A DNA stretch of 64,000 nt from JAKRSE01 sp943369295 (GTDB lineage Bacteria; Armatimonadota; Fimbriimonadia; Fimbriimonadales; Fimbriimonadaceae). The translations under genes and the position numbers were made by a program. Below are positions 33,025 to 42,364 of the stretch, one piece after another. Below the pieces are notes generated by a model. That model was not told the origin of the DNA, ran no database searches, and was given only the letters and a program-made list of their open reading frames with translations. The stretch lies in assembly GCA_943369295.1 (NCBI GenBank), contig CALRMU020000002.1, positions 620,001 through 684,000 of the forward strand, written 5' to 3'. Position 1 is the stretch's first letter. Every line of letters starts with the position of its first letter.

Positions 33025-33482
33025 CCCTCCACTTTACTGTAATGAGCTTCGATGGCCTGGACCTTAGCAAGCCTTCGGGCGTGTCTTTCTTCCCCCGTGA
33101 ACTTGGCATCGAGGTAGGCCTTAACAACACCTTTAATTACCTCGATTCCCAAAACCCTGGCTCCTACGGCGAGCACGTTCATATCGTCGTGCTCAACCCC
33201 CTGGGCGGCCGAGTAGGTGTCGCTAACGCTTCCGGCTCTGGCACCAGGGACCTTGTTGGCGGCGATCGCCGCCCCCAAGCCTGATCCGCAGACGAGCAGA
33301 CCCTTTTCAGCCCCGCCAGAAGCAACCTTTTCCGCCACCAATCGAGCCCAGTCAGGGTAGTCGCTTGCTTCCGGCGTAAAGGCCCCTAGGTCTTCGACTT
33401 CGTGGCCGAGATCAGCTACAAAGCCCTTCAGAAACTCTTTGACCTCAAAGCCAGCGTGGTCGCTGCCGATGGCGATCTTCAA
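33021..33482 (-). CDS. rpiB: Ribose-5-phosphate isomerase B
   Basis: Interconverts ribulose-5-phosphate and ribose-5-phosphate. 153 residues of the RpiB/LacAB family. IAIGSDHAGFEVKEFL opens the protein; Cys65 is in LLVCGSGLGAAIAANK (Ser replaces the common Thr), and VEHDDMNVLAVGARVLG follows. It overlaps tkt and tal by 4 nt each. LacA/B-type sugar isomerases share the fold, but the pentose phosphate context supports RpiB. Confidence 0.93.
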   Translation of the reverse strand: MKIAIGSDHAGFEVKEFLKGFVADLGHEVEDLGAFTPEASDYPDWARLVAEKVASGGAEKGLLVCGSGLGAAIAANKVPGARAGSVSDTYSAAQGVEHDDMNVLAVGARVLGIEVIKGVVKAYLDAKFTGEERHARRLAKVQAIEAHYSKVEG

Positions 33483-35482
33483 TCCTCATCCTCCATCTCG
33501 TCTCGATCTTGAAGAAGAACGAGGAACTTGATGTCTTCGACAATAGCTTCGACGGTAAAGCCGAGTTCGGCGTAGACCTTGCCGCCGGGGCCAGACATTC
33601 CGAATCGGTTGATGCCCAAAGTCAGGCCAAGGTCGCCCGCCAGGTCTTCCCATCCACTGGTGACGCCAGCTTCCATGGTAACCACGGGCACTTCCATCGG
33701 GGCGACATCCAGGATGTAGTCCACATCCTGCTCCCTAAAGACTTCGAGGCAGGGAACCGAAACGACTCTCGCCTGAATTCCCTCTTCAGCCAGAGCCTTT
33801 TTCACCGAGAGGGCCAAGGAAACTTCGCTGCCAGATGCGGCAAGGATAACCTCAGGCTCTTCGCCTTCAGCGTCTTCTAGAATGTAAGCGCCCTTCTGGG
33901 TTCCTTCCCAGATAAGAGCCTGCTTGTCCTTCATCACGGGCAGAGCCTGTCGAGTCAAAACCATGACTGAAGCCTGCTGGCTTTCGATCGCCGCGCCGAA
34001 GCAGGCAGCCGTTTCCGCCGCATCGGCTGGTCGGTAGACCTTCAGGCCAGGAATCAAGCGCAGAGAAGCGATCTGCTCGATGGGCTGGTGGGTGGGGCCA
34101 TCTTCACCAACAAAGACTGAGTCGTGGGTGAAGATCCAAAGAGAAGGCAGTCCCATCAGGGCGCTGAGTCGGATCGAACCCCTCATGTAGTCGCTGAAGA
34201 CAAGGAAGGTGGAGCCAAAAGGAATCAGGCCGTGCAGAGCCATGCCGTTGACCATTCCGGCCATAGCGTGCTCTCGGACTCCGAACCAAATATTGCGTCC
34301 TTCTGGGGTCTCGGGTTGGAACTTGGGGCTGCCTTCGATGACAGTCTTGGTTGAGCTGGCGAGGTCGGCCGCGCCTCCCATCAGCCAGGGCAGAGCCTTG
34401 GCGGCGGCGTTCAGGGCTGCCTTGCCGGAATCTCTGGTGGCCTGGCTGCCGTCGGGCAGCGCCAGGTTCTTCAGACCCTCATCCCATCCTTCCGGAAGGT
34501 CGCTGGTGCTGATAGAGGTGATCATCTCGCTGATGGCAGAGTCGGCCTTGGCGAATTCAGCTTCCCACGCTGCAGAAACAGCCGCGCCCTTATCCTTGGC
34601 TGTCTGCTGGACCTGAGCAATTTCGGAGGGAACGAAGAAGGGCTCGTGAGTGGGCCAGCCGAGCTTGTCTTTGGTGGCCTTGGTCTTTTCTGCACCAAGA
34701 GGAGCACCGTGTGCTTCGCTGCTGCCCTCGGCCGGGCTGCCGTAACCGATCTTTGTTTTGATGACAATCAGGCTTGGCTGGTCCTCAACCTTCTTTGCGG
34801 CGATGATCGCCTGATCGATGGCTTCGATATCGTTGCCGTCGGTCACGGTCTGAACGTGCCATCCGCAGGCGGAAAACTTCGCGGCAGGATCTTCTGTGTA
34901 GGCCAGAGAAGTGGGGCCGTCCAAAGAAATATCGTTGGCGTCGTAAAGGTAAATCAATCGGCCGAGCCTAAGGTGTCCGGCAAGGCTCGCGGCTTCGCAG
35001 CCAATGCCTTCCATAAGGTCGCCATCGCTGACCAAGGCATAAGTGTAGTGGTCAACAAGACCCTTGGTCACGGCCCTAAGGTGAGCCTCGGCGACGGCCA
35101 TCCCAGCCGCCATGGCTGCTCCCTGGCCGAGGGGGCCAGTGGTGGCTTCGATGCCTGGGGTTTCACGAAACTCTGGGTGACCAGGGGTGCGCGAGTGAAG
35201 CTGCCTAAAGTTTTTCAGCTCGTCGATTCCCAGCTCGTAGCCGAAAACGTGAAGCAGAGCGTAGTTCAGCGCCGATCCGTGACCGGCGGAGAGGATGAAT
35301 CGGTCGCGGTTGAACCAGTCTGGCTTGGCTGGGTCAAAGTTCAAATGACGGCTGAAGAGGGTGTAGGCCATGGGAGCCGCTCCCAATGGCAGGCCGGGAT
35401 GGCCAGAATTCGCCGCCTCGACTTGGTCCAGACTCAGACATCTTAAAGTGTTTACTGCCAGGGAATCAAGGTGTGCGCTCAT
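33479..35482 (-). CDS. tkt: Transketolase
   Basis: A thiamine-diphosphate enzyme that moves two-carbon units between sugar phosphates; 667 residues, full length. N-terminal NSGHPGLPLGAAPMAYTLF, the ThDP-binding SDGDLMEGIGCEAASLAGHL, the pyrimidine-domain FVGEDGPTHQPIEQ and a C-terminal domain are all present. It is the first gene of tkt-rpiB-tal-pcp-aroG; the promoter should lie in the 175-bp divergent gap to dapF. A short acidic tail (DRDEMEDED) ends the protein. Confidence 0.96.
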   Translation of the reverse strand: MSAHLDSLAVNTLRCLSLDQVEAANSGHPGLPLGAAPMAYTLFSRHLNFDPAKPDWFNRDRFILSAGHGSALNYALLHVFGYELGIDELKNFRQLHSRTPGHPEFRETPGIEATTGPLGQGAAMAAGMAVAEAHLRAVTKGLVDHYTYALVSDGDLMEGIGCEAASLAGHLRLGRLIYLYDANDISLDGPTSLAYTEDPAAKFSACGWHVQTVTDGNDIEAIDQAIIAAKKVEDQPSLIVIKTKIGYGSPAEGSSEAHGAPLGAEKTKATKDKLGWPTHEPFFVPSEIAQVQQTAKDKGAAVSAAWEAEFAKADSAISEMITSISTSDLPEGWDEGLKNLALPDGSQATRDSGKAALNAAAKALPWLMGGAADLASSTKTVIEGSPKFQPETPEGRNIWFGVREHAMAGMVNGMALHGLIPFGSTFLVFSDYMRGSIRLSALMGLPSLWIFTHDSVFVGEDGPTHQPIEQIASLRLIPGLKVYRPADAAETAACFGAAIESQQASVMVLTRQALPVMKDKQALIWEGTQKGAYILEDAEGEEPEVILAASGSEVSLALSVKKALAEEGIQARVVSVPCLEVFREQDVDYILDVAPMEVPVVTMEAGVTSGWEDLAGDLGLTLGINRFGMSGPGGKVYAELGFTVEAIVEDIKFLVLLQDRDEMEDED

Positions 35483-35657
35483 AGCCTCTCGCCGATCAGT
35501 TTAGTTTCCGAGACAGGGATGCCAGGGGGACCCGGACAGAGTGGAGCGAGGAACAGACCTTAGCCAGCTAGAAAGCAATGATGGATTCCCATTCAGGATC
35601 AAATGACCGGGCCCAACTCAGCAGGCGGGAAAGAAAATACGTTATACAGCTAGATCA

Positions 35658-36479
35658 ATGTCGAAGATCCCCTTCTGGAAGATTCAAACGATCGGAAACC
35701 ATTTCGTCCTTGTGCACGAAAAGGATGCCGAGGGTTTGGATCTTGCAGTCTTGGCTGAAAAAATGTGCGCCAAGCAGTGGGGAATCGGTGCCGATGGACT
35801 TCTTGTTCTTTCACCTATGCCAGAAGGCTCTGACTATCAGGTTGAGATGCGCATGTTCAACCCCGATGGCACAGAAGATTTCTGCGGCAACGGAGTCAGA
35901 TGCGCCGCCGTTCACGCTGCCGAGCAGAACTGGGCCTCAGGCAGATTCATCATCCGACAGAAGGGAATTCCCGTTCAGGTGGAAGTTTTTCCCGGCAGCG
36001 AAGCAGCATCCTGGCTCCCTGCAGCCTCCTTCGAATCCTCAAAAATCCCCTTTACGGGTACGAGAGAAGAGAAGTGGGCGACTGTTCAAGGAGTGAAGGG
36101 TGTCCCTGTCTCTACAGGTACTACCCACTTCGTCGTGCCAGTCGACCAGCTTCCGGGCGATGAGGAGTTCAGAACTCTCTCGCCTAGAATCGAAGAGGAC
36201 CCTGCCTTCCCCGAAAGAACCTCAATCATGTGGACAGAGAAGCTAAGAGAAAGGCACATCAGACTCAGAATTTGGGAGCGAGGGGTTGGCCCTACTCTCG
36301 GCTGCGGAACGGGGAGCTCGGCAGCCGCCCTGGTGACTGCCCTGACTGAAAATGCATGGGGAGAGATCTTGGTTGAGAACCCCGGCGGCCTCTTGAAAGT
36401 TTCAGTCGAAAGCGAAGATGGCGAGATTCGAAGCCAATCGAAGGTTGAGACCCCGTTTTTTGGTACATTTGACGCTTAG
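35658..36479 (+). CDS. dapF: Diaminopimelate epimerase
   Basis: Converts LL- to meso-diaminopimelate for lysine and peptidoglycan, without a cofactor. 273 residues. The two catalytic cysteines are Cys76 in FNPDGTEDFCGNGVRC and Cys216 in GPTLGCGTGSSAA. The N-terminal GNDF motif reads GNHF, a mild change. meso-DAP in the wall fits a Gram-negative-type envelope. The stop overlaps the GTG of the next gene as TAGTG. Confidence 0.94.
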   Translation: MSKIPFWKIQTIGNHFVLVHEKDAEGLDLAVLAEKMCAKQWGIGADGLLVLSPMPEGSDYQVEMRMFNPDGTEDFCGNGVRCAAVHAAEQNWASGRFIIRQKGIPVQVEVFPGSEAASWLPAASFESSKIPFTGTREEKWATVQGVKGVPVSTGTTHFVVPVDQLPGDEEFRTLSPRIEEDPAFPERTSIMWTEKLRERHIRLRIWERGVGPTLGCGTGSSAAALVTALTENAWGEILVENPGGLLKVSVESEDGEIRSQSKVETPFFGTFDA

Positions 36480-37186
36480 TGAGTCAAGCTCTTCCCGTCC
36501 GAATGGCCAAGGGCCTCTACCGCCGCATTCGTGGCTTTTTTTGGAAGCACCTTTGGGAGCCGCTTGGCATCCGAATCTTCCATCAGCTTCTTTATGAATT
36601 CAGGGCGACACAAACCTGGGAATCAACCTATTGGATGGGTTCAAGAGCACTCAAAAGCCCCTTCGATCTGTGGGTTTACCAAGAGATCATCTTCGAAACC
36701 AAGCCAGACCTGATCATCGAAACGGGCACCCATAACGGGGGAAGCACTCTTTATCTCGCGCACCTGCTTGAGCTGATGGGAGAAGGCAAGGTGCTTTCGA
36801 TCGATATCGACCCGAAGGACGGTCTGCCCGAGCATCCCCGGATCGAATACGTCAAGGCGTCTTCCACCGCTCCTGAGACGGTTGAGATGTGCCGCAAGGC
36901 GGCCAGCGAAGCGAAGAGGGTCATGCTGATCCTTGACTCAGACCACTCAAGAGATCACGTCTTTAGAGAAATGCAGCTGCTGGCCGAAATGGTCACTCCC
37001 GGCTGCTACATGATCGTGGAAGACGGCAATGTCAACGGCCACCCTGTCTTTAAGGCTCACGGACCTGGCCCCTACGAAGCCATCGCCGACTACATGGCGA
37101 CGAACAAATTCTTTGAGATCGACAAGTCGCGGGAGAGGTTCTTAGTGACCTTCCATCCCAACGGCTTTATGAAGAGAGTTCGATAA
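36479..37186 (+). CDS. CmcI-family (cephalosporin hydroxylase-like) SAM-dependent methyltransferase
   Basis: 235 residues with a GTG start coupled to dapF. The class I methyltransferase fold is seen in LIIETGTHNGGSTLYLAHLL, VLSIDIDPKDG and MLILDSDHSRDHV, then YMIVEDGNVNGH. This arrangement is that of CmcI and rhamnosyl O-methyltransferases, which often act on surface glycolipids or polysaccharides. The acidic residues after strand 4 could bind a divalent metal. The substrate is unknown. Confidence 0.82.
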   Translation: MSQALPVRMAKGLYRRIRGFFWKHLWEPLGIRIFHQLLYEFRATQTWESTYWMGSRALKSPFDLWVYQEIIFETKPDLIIETGTHNGGSTLYLAHLLELMGEGKVLSIDIDPKDGLPEHPRIEYVKASSTAPETVEMCRKAASEAKRVMLILDSDHSRDHVFREMQLLAEMVTPGCYMIVEDGNVNGHPVFKAHGPGPYEAIADYMATNKFFEIDKSRERFLVTFHPNGFMKRVR

Positions 37187-37193
37187 GCAAAGC

Positions 37194-37219
37194 GGGCAGA
37201 CCCTCATCAAGGTCTGCCC
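37194..37219. terminator. Terminator between dapF operon and lipoprotein gene
   Basis: GGGCAGACC (37194-37202) and GGTCTGCCC (37211-37219) pair perfectly around an 8-nt loop; a TTTTCC run follows about 8 nt later on the plus strand. It is located between convergent genes. Confidence 0.65.
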
Positions 37220-37244
37220 ACTTAGTTTTCCTTAAGAAGGAGAG

Positions 37245-38165
37245 CTACTTTTTGAAGACGGCCCTGAAGACAACTGGCTTCTTGGAGCAGGCCTCAAGGT
37301 ACATGGACCAGTATATTCTGTCGTCAACTTCGTCTAAAACTCCGTTCGATTCAACAAGGGCTCCAGCTCCCTTGACTGAAGATTGAATCGTTACAAGCTG
37401 CCCGCCACCACCGGGTGGGGTCGGTGAAGAAGTAGTTGCCGACTGTTTTTCTTCCAGAAGGTTTTGTAGGTCAAGCGCCCAAGCTTTGGCCGTGGCCTTC
37501 GCTTTAGCTTCGTCCACACCAGGGATTTCTTTTTGAATCCACTCGCTGAAACCGATGTAGATTCTACGTCGGAACTGCCTAAGTCCCTCTTCAGGCTGAG
37601 TGATCAGCTGCATCAGCATGGGCTCGCTCGGGCCCATCATGGTTTTGATCACGAGGTCAGAAACAAAGTCGGTTGATTCCGTGATTTTCTCATCGGTCGC
37701 GCCCAGGGGCTTCAGGTGCTTGGTCAGAATCGGTTTGACATCCTTCACGATGTCGTCGGTGATGGTTTCCTTCTCGCCTTCCCAGGTCCAGGTTTCTGTG
37801 TATTCCTGATCTCCGTTGGCGAGTGTACGCAAGCCGACTTCCACTTTGGCCTTGCCCGTTTTGCCATCTGAGAGCCGGTACTCAACGGCCTTCGGCGCTC
37901 CAGGAGCCATGGTGCGGGTTGCCGTGAAGGTAGTTGTCGTGTCCTTGGTGGCTGAGGCGACTTTCCAGGCTCCCGGGTTCGCCAGAATCAGGTGGTCCTC
38001 AGGCTTAGCCTTGCTGTCGCCCCCCATTCCCGAATCCGAGATAGTGAGGGTCAGGCTTCGACTTACTGCCCCCGTGGATGAGATCTCCGAGACGGACGAG
38101 TTCCGAACACATCCCCCCATCAGGATGGCTGCCCCACAAGCGATGAGCAGTGGCCAGGTTTTCAT
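37245..38165 (-). CDS. Predicted lipoprotein of unknown function
   Basis: 306 residues. The N-terminus MKTWPLLIACGAAILMGGC is a lipoprotein signal with Cys19 as the acylated residue. The mature part begins Ser-rich, then is a mixed fold rich in Thr and Lys. A Gly/Pro stretch (SPTPPGGGG) near residue 255 precedes a C-terminal beta segment. No family recognised. It stands alone between two converging or diverging units. Confidence 0.8.
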   Translation of the reverse strand: MKTWPLLIACGAAILMGGCVRNSSVSEISSTGAVSRSLTLTISDSGMGGDSKAKPEDHLILANPGAWKVASATKDTTTTFTATRTMAPGAPKAVEYRLSDGKTGKAKVEVGLRTLANGDQEYTETWTWEGEKETITDDIVKDVKPILTKHLKPLGATDEKITESTDFVSDLVIKTMMGPSEPMLMQLITQPEEGLRQFRRRIYIGFSEWIQKEIPGVDEAKAKATAKAWALDLQNLLEEKQSATTSSPTPPGGGGQLVTIQSSVKGAGALVESNGVLDEVDDRIYWSMYLEACSKKPVVFRAVFKK

Positions 38166-38261
38166 AGCCGAATGATAGACGGTTTTGGCGGGTTATTCCA
38201 GCCGCCGAGCGTCCCGTCGCAGCCAAATTTGGATAAGCAAAACCGTACTCTGTTGTAAAGT

Positions 38262-39158
38262 ATGAATCAAATGGTCAGCTCGGCTTTGCTTCAAGAGGTT
38301 GTCGATCGGGGCTACTCCGACCCTTCCGCTCTCGTGACAACCCAGTGGGTTGCCGAAAACCTGGACAACCCCCAGGTGCGACTGGTTGAATCCAACGAGG
38401 ATTTCCTTCTTTATTCTTCCGGACACATTCAGGGTGCCCACGAAGTCGACTGGACCCGCGACCTGAATGACCCCGTCGTCCGCGATTATCTGGGTCAGGA
38501 AGCTTTTCAGAACCTCATGAGGAGGTTGGGAGCCACTGAAGACACTCTGATTGTTTTCTATGGCGACCGAAGCAACTGGTGGGCTTGCTACGCCTTCTGG
38601 GTTTTCTCACTTTTTGGCCACACCAAGTGTGCGATCATGGATGGCGGTCGTCAGAAGTGGCAGAAGGAAGGACGCCCCCTCGTTAAGGATCTTCCTTCAG
38701 TCGAGCCATCCAGCTATGTGGCTGGTGAGAGAGACGACTACACTCTCCGCGCTTTTAGAGAAGACGTTCTGCGCCACTGGCGAGCCGGTGGTCAGTTGAT
38801 CGACGTTCGATCTCCAGCCGAATTCACGGGTGAAAAGCTTCACATGGAAGGCTATCCACAGGAAGGCGCGGTTCGCGGCGGACACATTCCTGGAGCTAAG
38901 AATGTCCCCTGGGCAAAGGCTGTCAATCCAGATGACGGAACATTTCTTCCCGCCGAGGCTCTGAAGGATCTTTACTTTGGCCAGGCGGCACTCAAGCCAG
39001 AAAAGGATGTCGTCGCCTACTGCCGCATCGGCGAAAGGTCAAGCCACACCTGGTTTGTCCTTCGACATCTCCTTGGTCATCAGAACGTCCGCAACTACGA
39101 CGGAAGCTGGACCGAGTGGGGAAATTCGGTGGGCGTGCCGATTGAAAAGGGCGAATGA
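38262..39158 (+). CDS. Thiosulfate/3-mercaptopyruvate sulfurtransferase (tandem rhodanese)
   Basis: 298 residues with two rhodanese domains, the N-terminal one inactive and the C-terminal one active. Catalytic Cys254 lies in VAYCRIGERSSHTW, whose CRxGxRS loop points to thiosulfate rather than mercaptopyruvate as donor. YSSGHIQGAHEVDW is the CH2A-like motif of the first domain. The final codons overlap the sufE start (ATGA), so persulfide may be passed to SufE. No signal peptide, so cytosolic. Confidence 0.9.
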   Translation: MNQMVSSALLQEVVDRGYSDPSALVTTQWVAENLDNPQVRLVESNEDFLLYSSGHIQGAHEVDWTRDLNDPVVRDYLGQEAFQNLMRRLGATEDTLIVFYGDRSNWWACYAFWVFSLFGHTKCAIMDGGRQKWQKEGRPLVKDLPSVEPSSYVAGERDDYTLRAFREDVLRHWRAGGQLIDVRSPAEFTGEKLHMEGYPQEGAVRGGHIPGAKNVPWAKAVNPDDGTFLPAEALKDLYFGQAALKPEKDVVAYCRIGERSSHTWFVLRHLLGHQNVRNYDGSWTEWGNSVGVPIEKGE

Positions 39159-39592
39159 GTCTGCCCCCCAAACTCGCTGAAATCATCGAGGACCTGAGCT
39201 TCTTTCCCGATCGGGCAGAGAAGATTCAGGTTCTCATTTCGATTGCCGAAAGGTTCCGACCTATTCTGCCGGAACTCGCCTCGCCACCTTACGATGAAGC
39301 CCACAAGGTTCCTGCCTGCGAATCAGAAGCCTACGGCTGGGCGTGGGTAGAAGAAGGAAAACTGAGGGTGGAATTTGCTGTGCTTAACCCCCAGGGAATC
39401 TCTGCCATGACTATGGCTGTTGTTCTTCGGGACGCCTTAAACGGAGAGGATCCTGCTTTGGCGGCAGGCCTGACTGAAGATGTGGTCTACAGCATCTTTG
39501 GCCGCGAGCTATCGATGGGAAAGAGCGCCGGACTCATGGGGATGGTCAGCCTCGTGCGACATTACGCCGCGCTCGGTAGATCCGCGCCCTAA
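39155..39592 (+). CDS. sufE: SufE-family sulfur acceptor
   Basis: A 145-residue SufE/CsdE-like protein that takes persulfide from a cysteine desulfurase for Fe-S cluster assembly. Acceptor Cys55 lies in KVPACESEAYGW, where most SufE proteins have V-x-G-C-x-S-x-V-W. The rest (GISAMTMAVVLRDALNG, then MGMVSLVRHYA) fits the family. It is fused operonically with a rhodanese rather than with sufS, which is unusual and suggests the rhodanese may be its partner. Confidence 0.88.
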   Translation: MSLPPKLAEIIEDLSFFPDRAEKIQVLISIAERFRPILPELASPPYDEAHKVPACESEAYGWAWVEEGKLRVEFAVLNPQGISAMTMAVVLRDALNGEDPALAAGLTEDVVYSIFGRELSMGKSAGLMGMVSLVRHYAALGRSAP

Positions 39593-39604
39593 GCACAAAG
39601 ATAA

Positions 39605-39640
39605 CCCAGCCCTGTGTCACCAAGTGACTGCAGGGCTGGG
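39605..39640. terminator. Terminator between sufE and convergent gene
   Basis: CCCAGCCCTG (39605-39614) and CAGGGCTGGG (39631-39640) form a 10-bp stem; an inner GTCAC/GTGAC stem sits in the loop. Confidence 0.75.
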
Positions 39641-39669
39641 CTTAGGAATCCCGAAGAGGGTCTGGGTGG

Positions 39670-40398
39670 TCAGCGCGTTGGCGGGAGGTCGCCCGTTCCC
39701 CCTTCTGGCTTCGCACTCGATTTGGCCGTGGACCAAATGACTTCGTTGCCCTTCATGATGGCCAGATTGCCCTTGCCATCAGCCTCCAATCGAGTGCTGT
39801 CCTGAGCTGAAGAGAGCTTCAGCTTGCCCTGCTCAAGACTGGAGGAGACGTCGAAGACTTCTTTGCCCGATCTATTCATCAGGCGAATCTGTCCGCCTTC
39901 AGTCAGGGTCGTGACACTAAAGACGTTCTGGTTGTTGCGGCCCGACATGGTAATCGCCGAGTCATCGGTCAGGTTGAGTTTGATCGAACGGTCCTGCTTG
40001 ATCATCTCTAGCCTCGCGCCCTGCTGGCTGGCAACGAGATTCGCGGTGGCGCCGCCCTGACTGACAGCAGAAACTCCGGCGGTTGTGTTGTTGGCTCCGA
40101 CTACAACCTGACCTCCTGGTCCGCCTTCCATTGTCACGCTCGGGGTTCCGTTTCTACTGAGCAGAACAAGGCTAAGGCCGTTTTGAGTAATGCCGAAGTA
40201 GCCAAGAGGCCTCTGCCTCATATCGACAATCCTCAGACCTCCATCGGGGACTACCAGGGTTTCATTGACTGTCACCTGGTTGGTGCCAGATCGAATCTGG
40301 GCAGAAGCCGTGGTTCTTGGAGTCAAGGCAATCCAGCTCCCAATAAGGCATCCGGCAAAGGCGCAGGAACAGAAGGCAAGGAACTGAAGTGGTTTCAT
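39670..40398 (-). CDS. Uncharacterised exported or membrane-anchored beta-rich protein
   Basis: 242 residues. An N-terminal hydrophobic segment (LQFLAFCSCAFAGCLIGSWI) acts as signal or anchor. The rest is dominated by short strands with Gly, Asn and Thr turns (GTPSVTMEGGPGGQVVVG; KQDRSIKLNLTDDSAITMSG; GGQIRLMNRSGKEVFDVSS), as in beta-helix or tail-fibre-like folds. The C-terminal 15 residues are Pro/Gly-rich. No family recognised. It is divergent from the GHL10-like hydrolase gene. Confidence 0.75.
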   Translation of the reverse strand: MKPLQFLAFCSCAFAGCLIGSWIALTPRTTASAQIRSGTNQVTVNETLVVPDGGLRIVDMRQRPLGYFGITQNGLSLVLLSRNGTPSVTMEGGPGGQVVVGANNTTAGVSAVSQGGATANLVASQQGARLEMIKQDRSIKLNLTDDSAITMSGRNNQNVFSVTTLTEGGQIRLMNRSGKEVFDVSSSLEQGKLKLSSAQDSTRLEADGKGNLAIMKGNEVIWSTAKSSAKPEGGTGDLPPTR

Positions 40399-40450
40399 TT
40401 AGGGTCTCCTCTCCTTCGGACGACTCAAGTGCCTCCACGGTTCGGGTTCA

Positions 40451-42259
40451 ATGGAGTGCATGACGCCCACCGCTTTGGCCGTTGGACTTCTGCTCGGGGC
40501 TTCTCAGCCCGTTTCGGGCCCACGCTTGACAAGAGAGGCCCCTTATCCCGCACTAGGCAGTGTCCTGCTTGACAGCCGATTGGCCAGTTATGGACTCCTT
40601 AGATCCTTCGCCAAGGCTAGGGGTCTGGAAGCCAGGATTCTGTGGGTAGATGCCACAGCCAACATGGGCTTTATGAACAGCGAAGCCAAGGTGGAGGCCC
40701 TCGTGGCCAAGGCAAAGGATGCTGGCTTCAACTGCATCGTTTACGATGTCAAGCCGATCATCGGCTACACCATGTATCCCAGCCAGCTCACCAAGCAGCT
40801 GACTTCCTGGCGCGGAAACAGCTTCGTCCCTGGCTACGATCCGGTCAAGCCTCTTTTGGCAGCGGCCAAGCGGCAGGGAATCAGAGTTTACGCGGCCCTG
40901 AATGCCTTTTCAGAAGGGCACAGAGTCATCAAGGATCGTGGGGCCGAGATCAGGCCGGAGCCAAACGATGCAGGCTGGGGCTACAACCACCCTGACCTCC
41001 AGACGATGCAGGCGATTCCGCACCCACAAGTGACCTTGGGTCGAAGCGCAGCAGTCAAACTTTCTGAGACTCCAGGTGGAGAGGCTGAAGAGGCCGCTGT
41101 CCACCTGACCAAGCCCAAGGCAGGAGTCTGGAGCCTCTTCGCCGCCATCGATCTTGCCGGTCGAATCACTCAAGTCGGAAGTCAGCCTTTGGATGTGCCA
41201 GCCGGAGGATCTGTCTTAGCTTTCAAGGCTTCGGCAGCTTCTAGGGTTGAAAGGTTCCTGGCTCCCGGAGTCAAACCTGAGTTCGGAAACGGAGTGAGCT
41301 TCAGCCCGATCAGCGAGAAGCAGACTCAGCTGCCCCTCATGATGAATCCTCACGATCGCCGCAACTGGGATCGTGCCTTCAGCTTCATCAAGGAAGTTCT
41401 TGACCGTTATGAAGTCAATGGCGTGATCTATGACGACCGGCTGAGATTCGGGGGAATCAATGCCGACTTCCACCCCTCAACCAGGCAGGCTTTTGAGAAG
41501 AAAGTAGGGAAGAAGCTGTCCTGGCCGAATGACGTTTTCACCTATCCTCTCAACCACAGGCTGAACCACGACGACCAGGGACGCGCCTTTCGATCTGTGC
41601 GGCCTGGCCCCTACTTCGATGCCTGGATGGCTTTTAGGGCCGACACCATGACCGCTTTTGTGAAGGAAGCGGCAGCCTTGGCTCACAAGTCAGATCGGCT
41701 TTTTGGCGTCTACGCTGGGTCTTGGTACGGTGATTACGCCCAATACGGCAGCAACTACGGCTCAGATGCTCTCTCGGCTGGATTCGGCTTCATGACCCCC
41801 TCTTATCGTCGGGCTGGTTTTGCCAGCGCGATCGATTTCCTCATCACAGGCTGCTACTACCCAGTCGCCACAATGCAGGAAGCCGTCGAGCGTGGTCTGC
41901 CGCCAGGACGTTCCGTTGAAGCGGGAGGAATTCTGACCAACCGGGTGGCAAGAGATCAAACCTGGGGCTATGCCGGAGTCATGCTGGCCGACTACGCCAG
42001 AAACCCAGACAAACTTGCGGAAGTCTTGCAGGCGGCCTCCTTCACCACTCAGGGAGTCATGGTCTTTGATTACAGCCATGACATTGACAAGTTCATTCCC
42101 ATCTTGAAAAAGGCTTTCAAGACGCCATCTCGCGGGATTCCTCATGAGCATCCTCAGGCGGTGAAGAACGCCATGAAGACGAGAGCCAAGTGGGCGAAGC
42201 TGGGCTACAAAGATGCGCCATTCCCCATTCTGGAAGGGGCTCCGGGGGCCGGCTTCTAG
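40451..42259 (+). CDS. Exported alpha-amylase-superfamily (GHL10-like) glycoside hydrolase
   Basis: 602 residues. A second ATG at 40460 (MTPTALAVGLLLGASQPVSG) gives a better signal peptide. The TIM-barrel pattern of GHL10 / DUF187-type hydrolases is seen: LWVDATANMGFMNSEAKVEA, CIVYDVKPIIGYTMYPSQ, GIRVYAALNAFSEGH, then EVNGVIYDDRLRFGGINADF with the likely catalytic Asp residues, and FFGVYAGSW-like LFGVYAGSWYGD. An insert of about 100 residues between barrel strands (170-270) is beta-rich. Relatives act on peptidoglycan or other glycans; the substrate here is unknown. Confidence 0.78.
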   Translation: MECMTPTALAVGLLLGASQPVSGPRLTREAPYPALGSVLLDSRLASYGLLRSFAKARGLEARILWVDATANMGFMNSEAKVEALVAKAKDAGFNCIVYDVKPIIGYTMYPSQLTKQLTSWRGNSFVPGYDPVKPLLAAAKRQGIRVYAALNAFSEGHRVIKDRGAEIRPEPNDAGWGYNHPDLQTMQAIPHPQVTLGRSAAVKLSETPGGEAEEAAVHLTKPKAGVWSLFAAIDLAGRITQVGSQPLDVPAGGSVLAFKASAASRVERFLAPGVKPEFGNGVSFSPISEKQTQLPLMMNPHDRRNWDRAFSFIKEVLDRYEVNGVIYDDRLRFGGINADFHPSTRQAFEKKVGKKLSWPNDVFTYPLNHRLNHDDQGRAFRSVRPGPYFDAWMAFRADTMTAFVKEAAALAHKSDRLFGVYAGSWYGDYAQYGSNYGSDALSAGFGFMTPSYRRAGFASAIDFLITGCYYPVATMQEAVERGLPPGRSVEAGGILTNRVARDQTWGYAGVMLADYARNPDKLAEVLQAASFTTQGVMVFDYSHDIDKFIPILKKAFKTPSRGIPHEHPQAVKNAMKTRAKWAKLGYKDAPFPILEGAPGAGF

Positions 42260-42364
42260 GGGTGGTTTGGCAAGCCTGAAGACGGATCAAAGGTGATCAG
42301 CATCGTCTGCCTTAAGTCATGGGCAGCTGGCGGGCTATCACTTGGCTCTCTAAGCGTTGATTCC

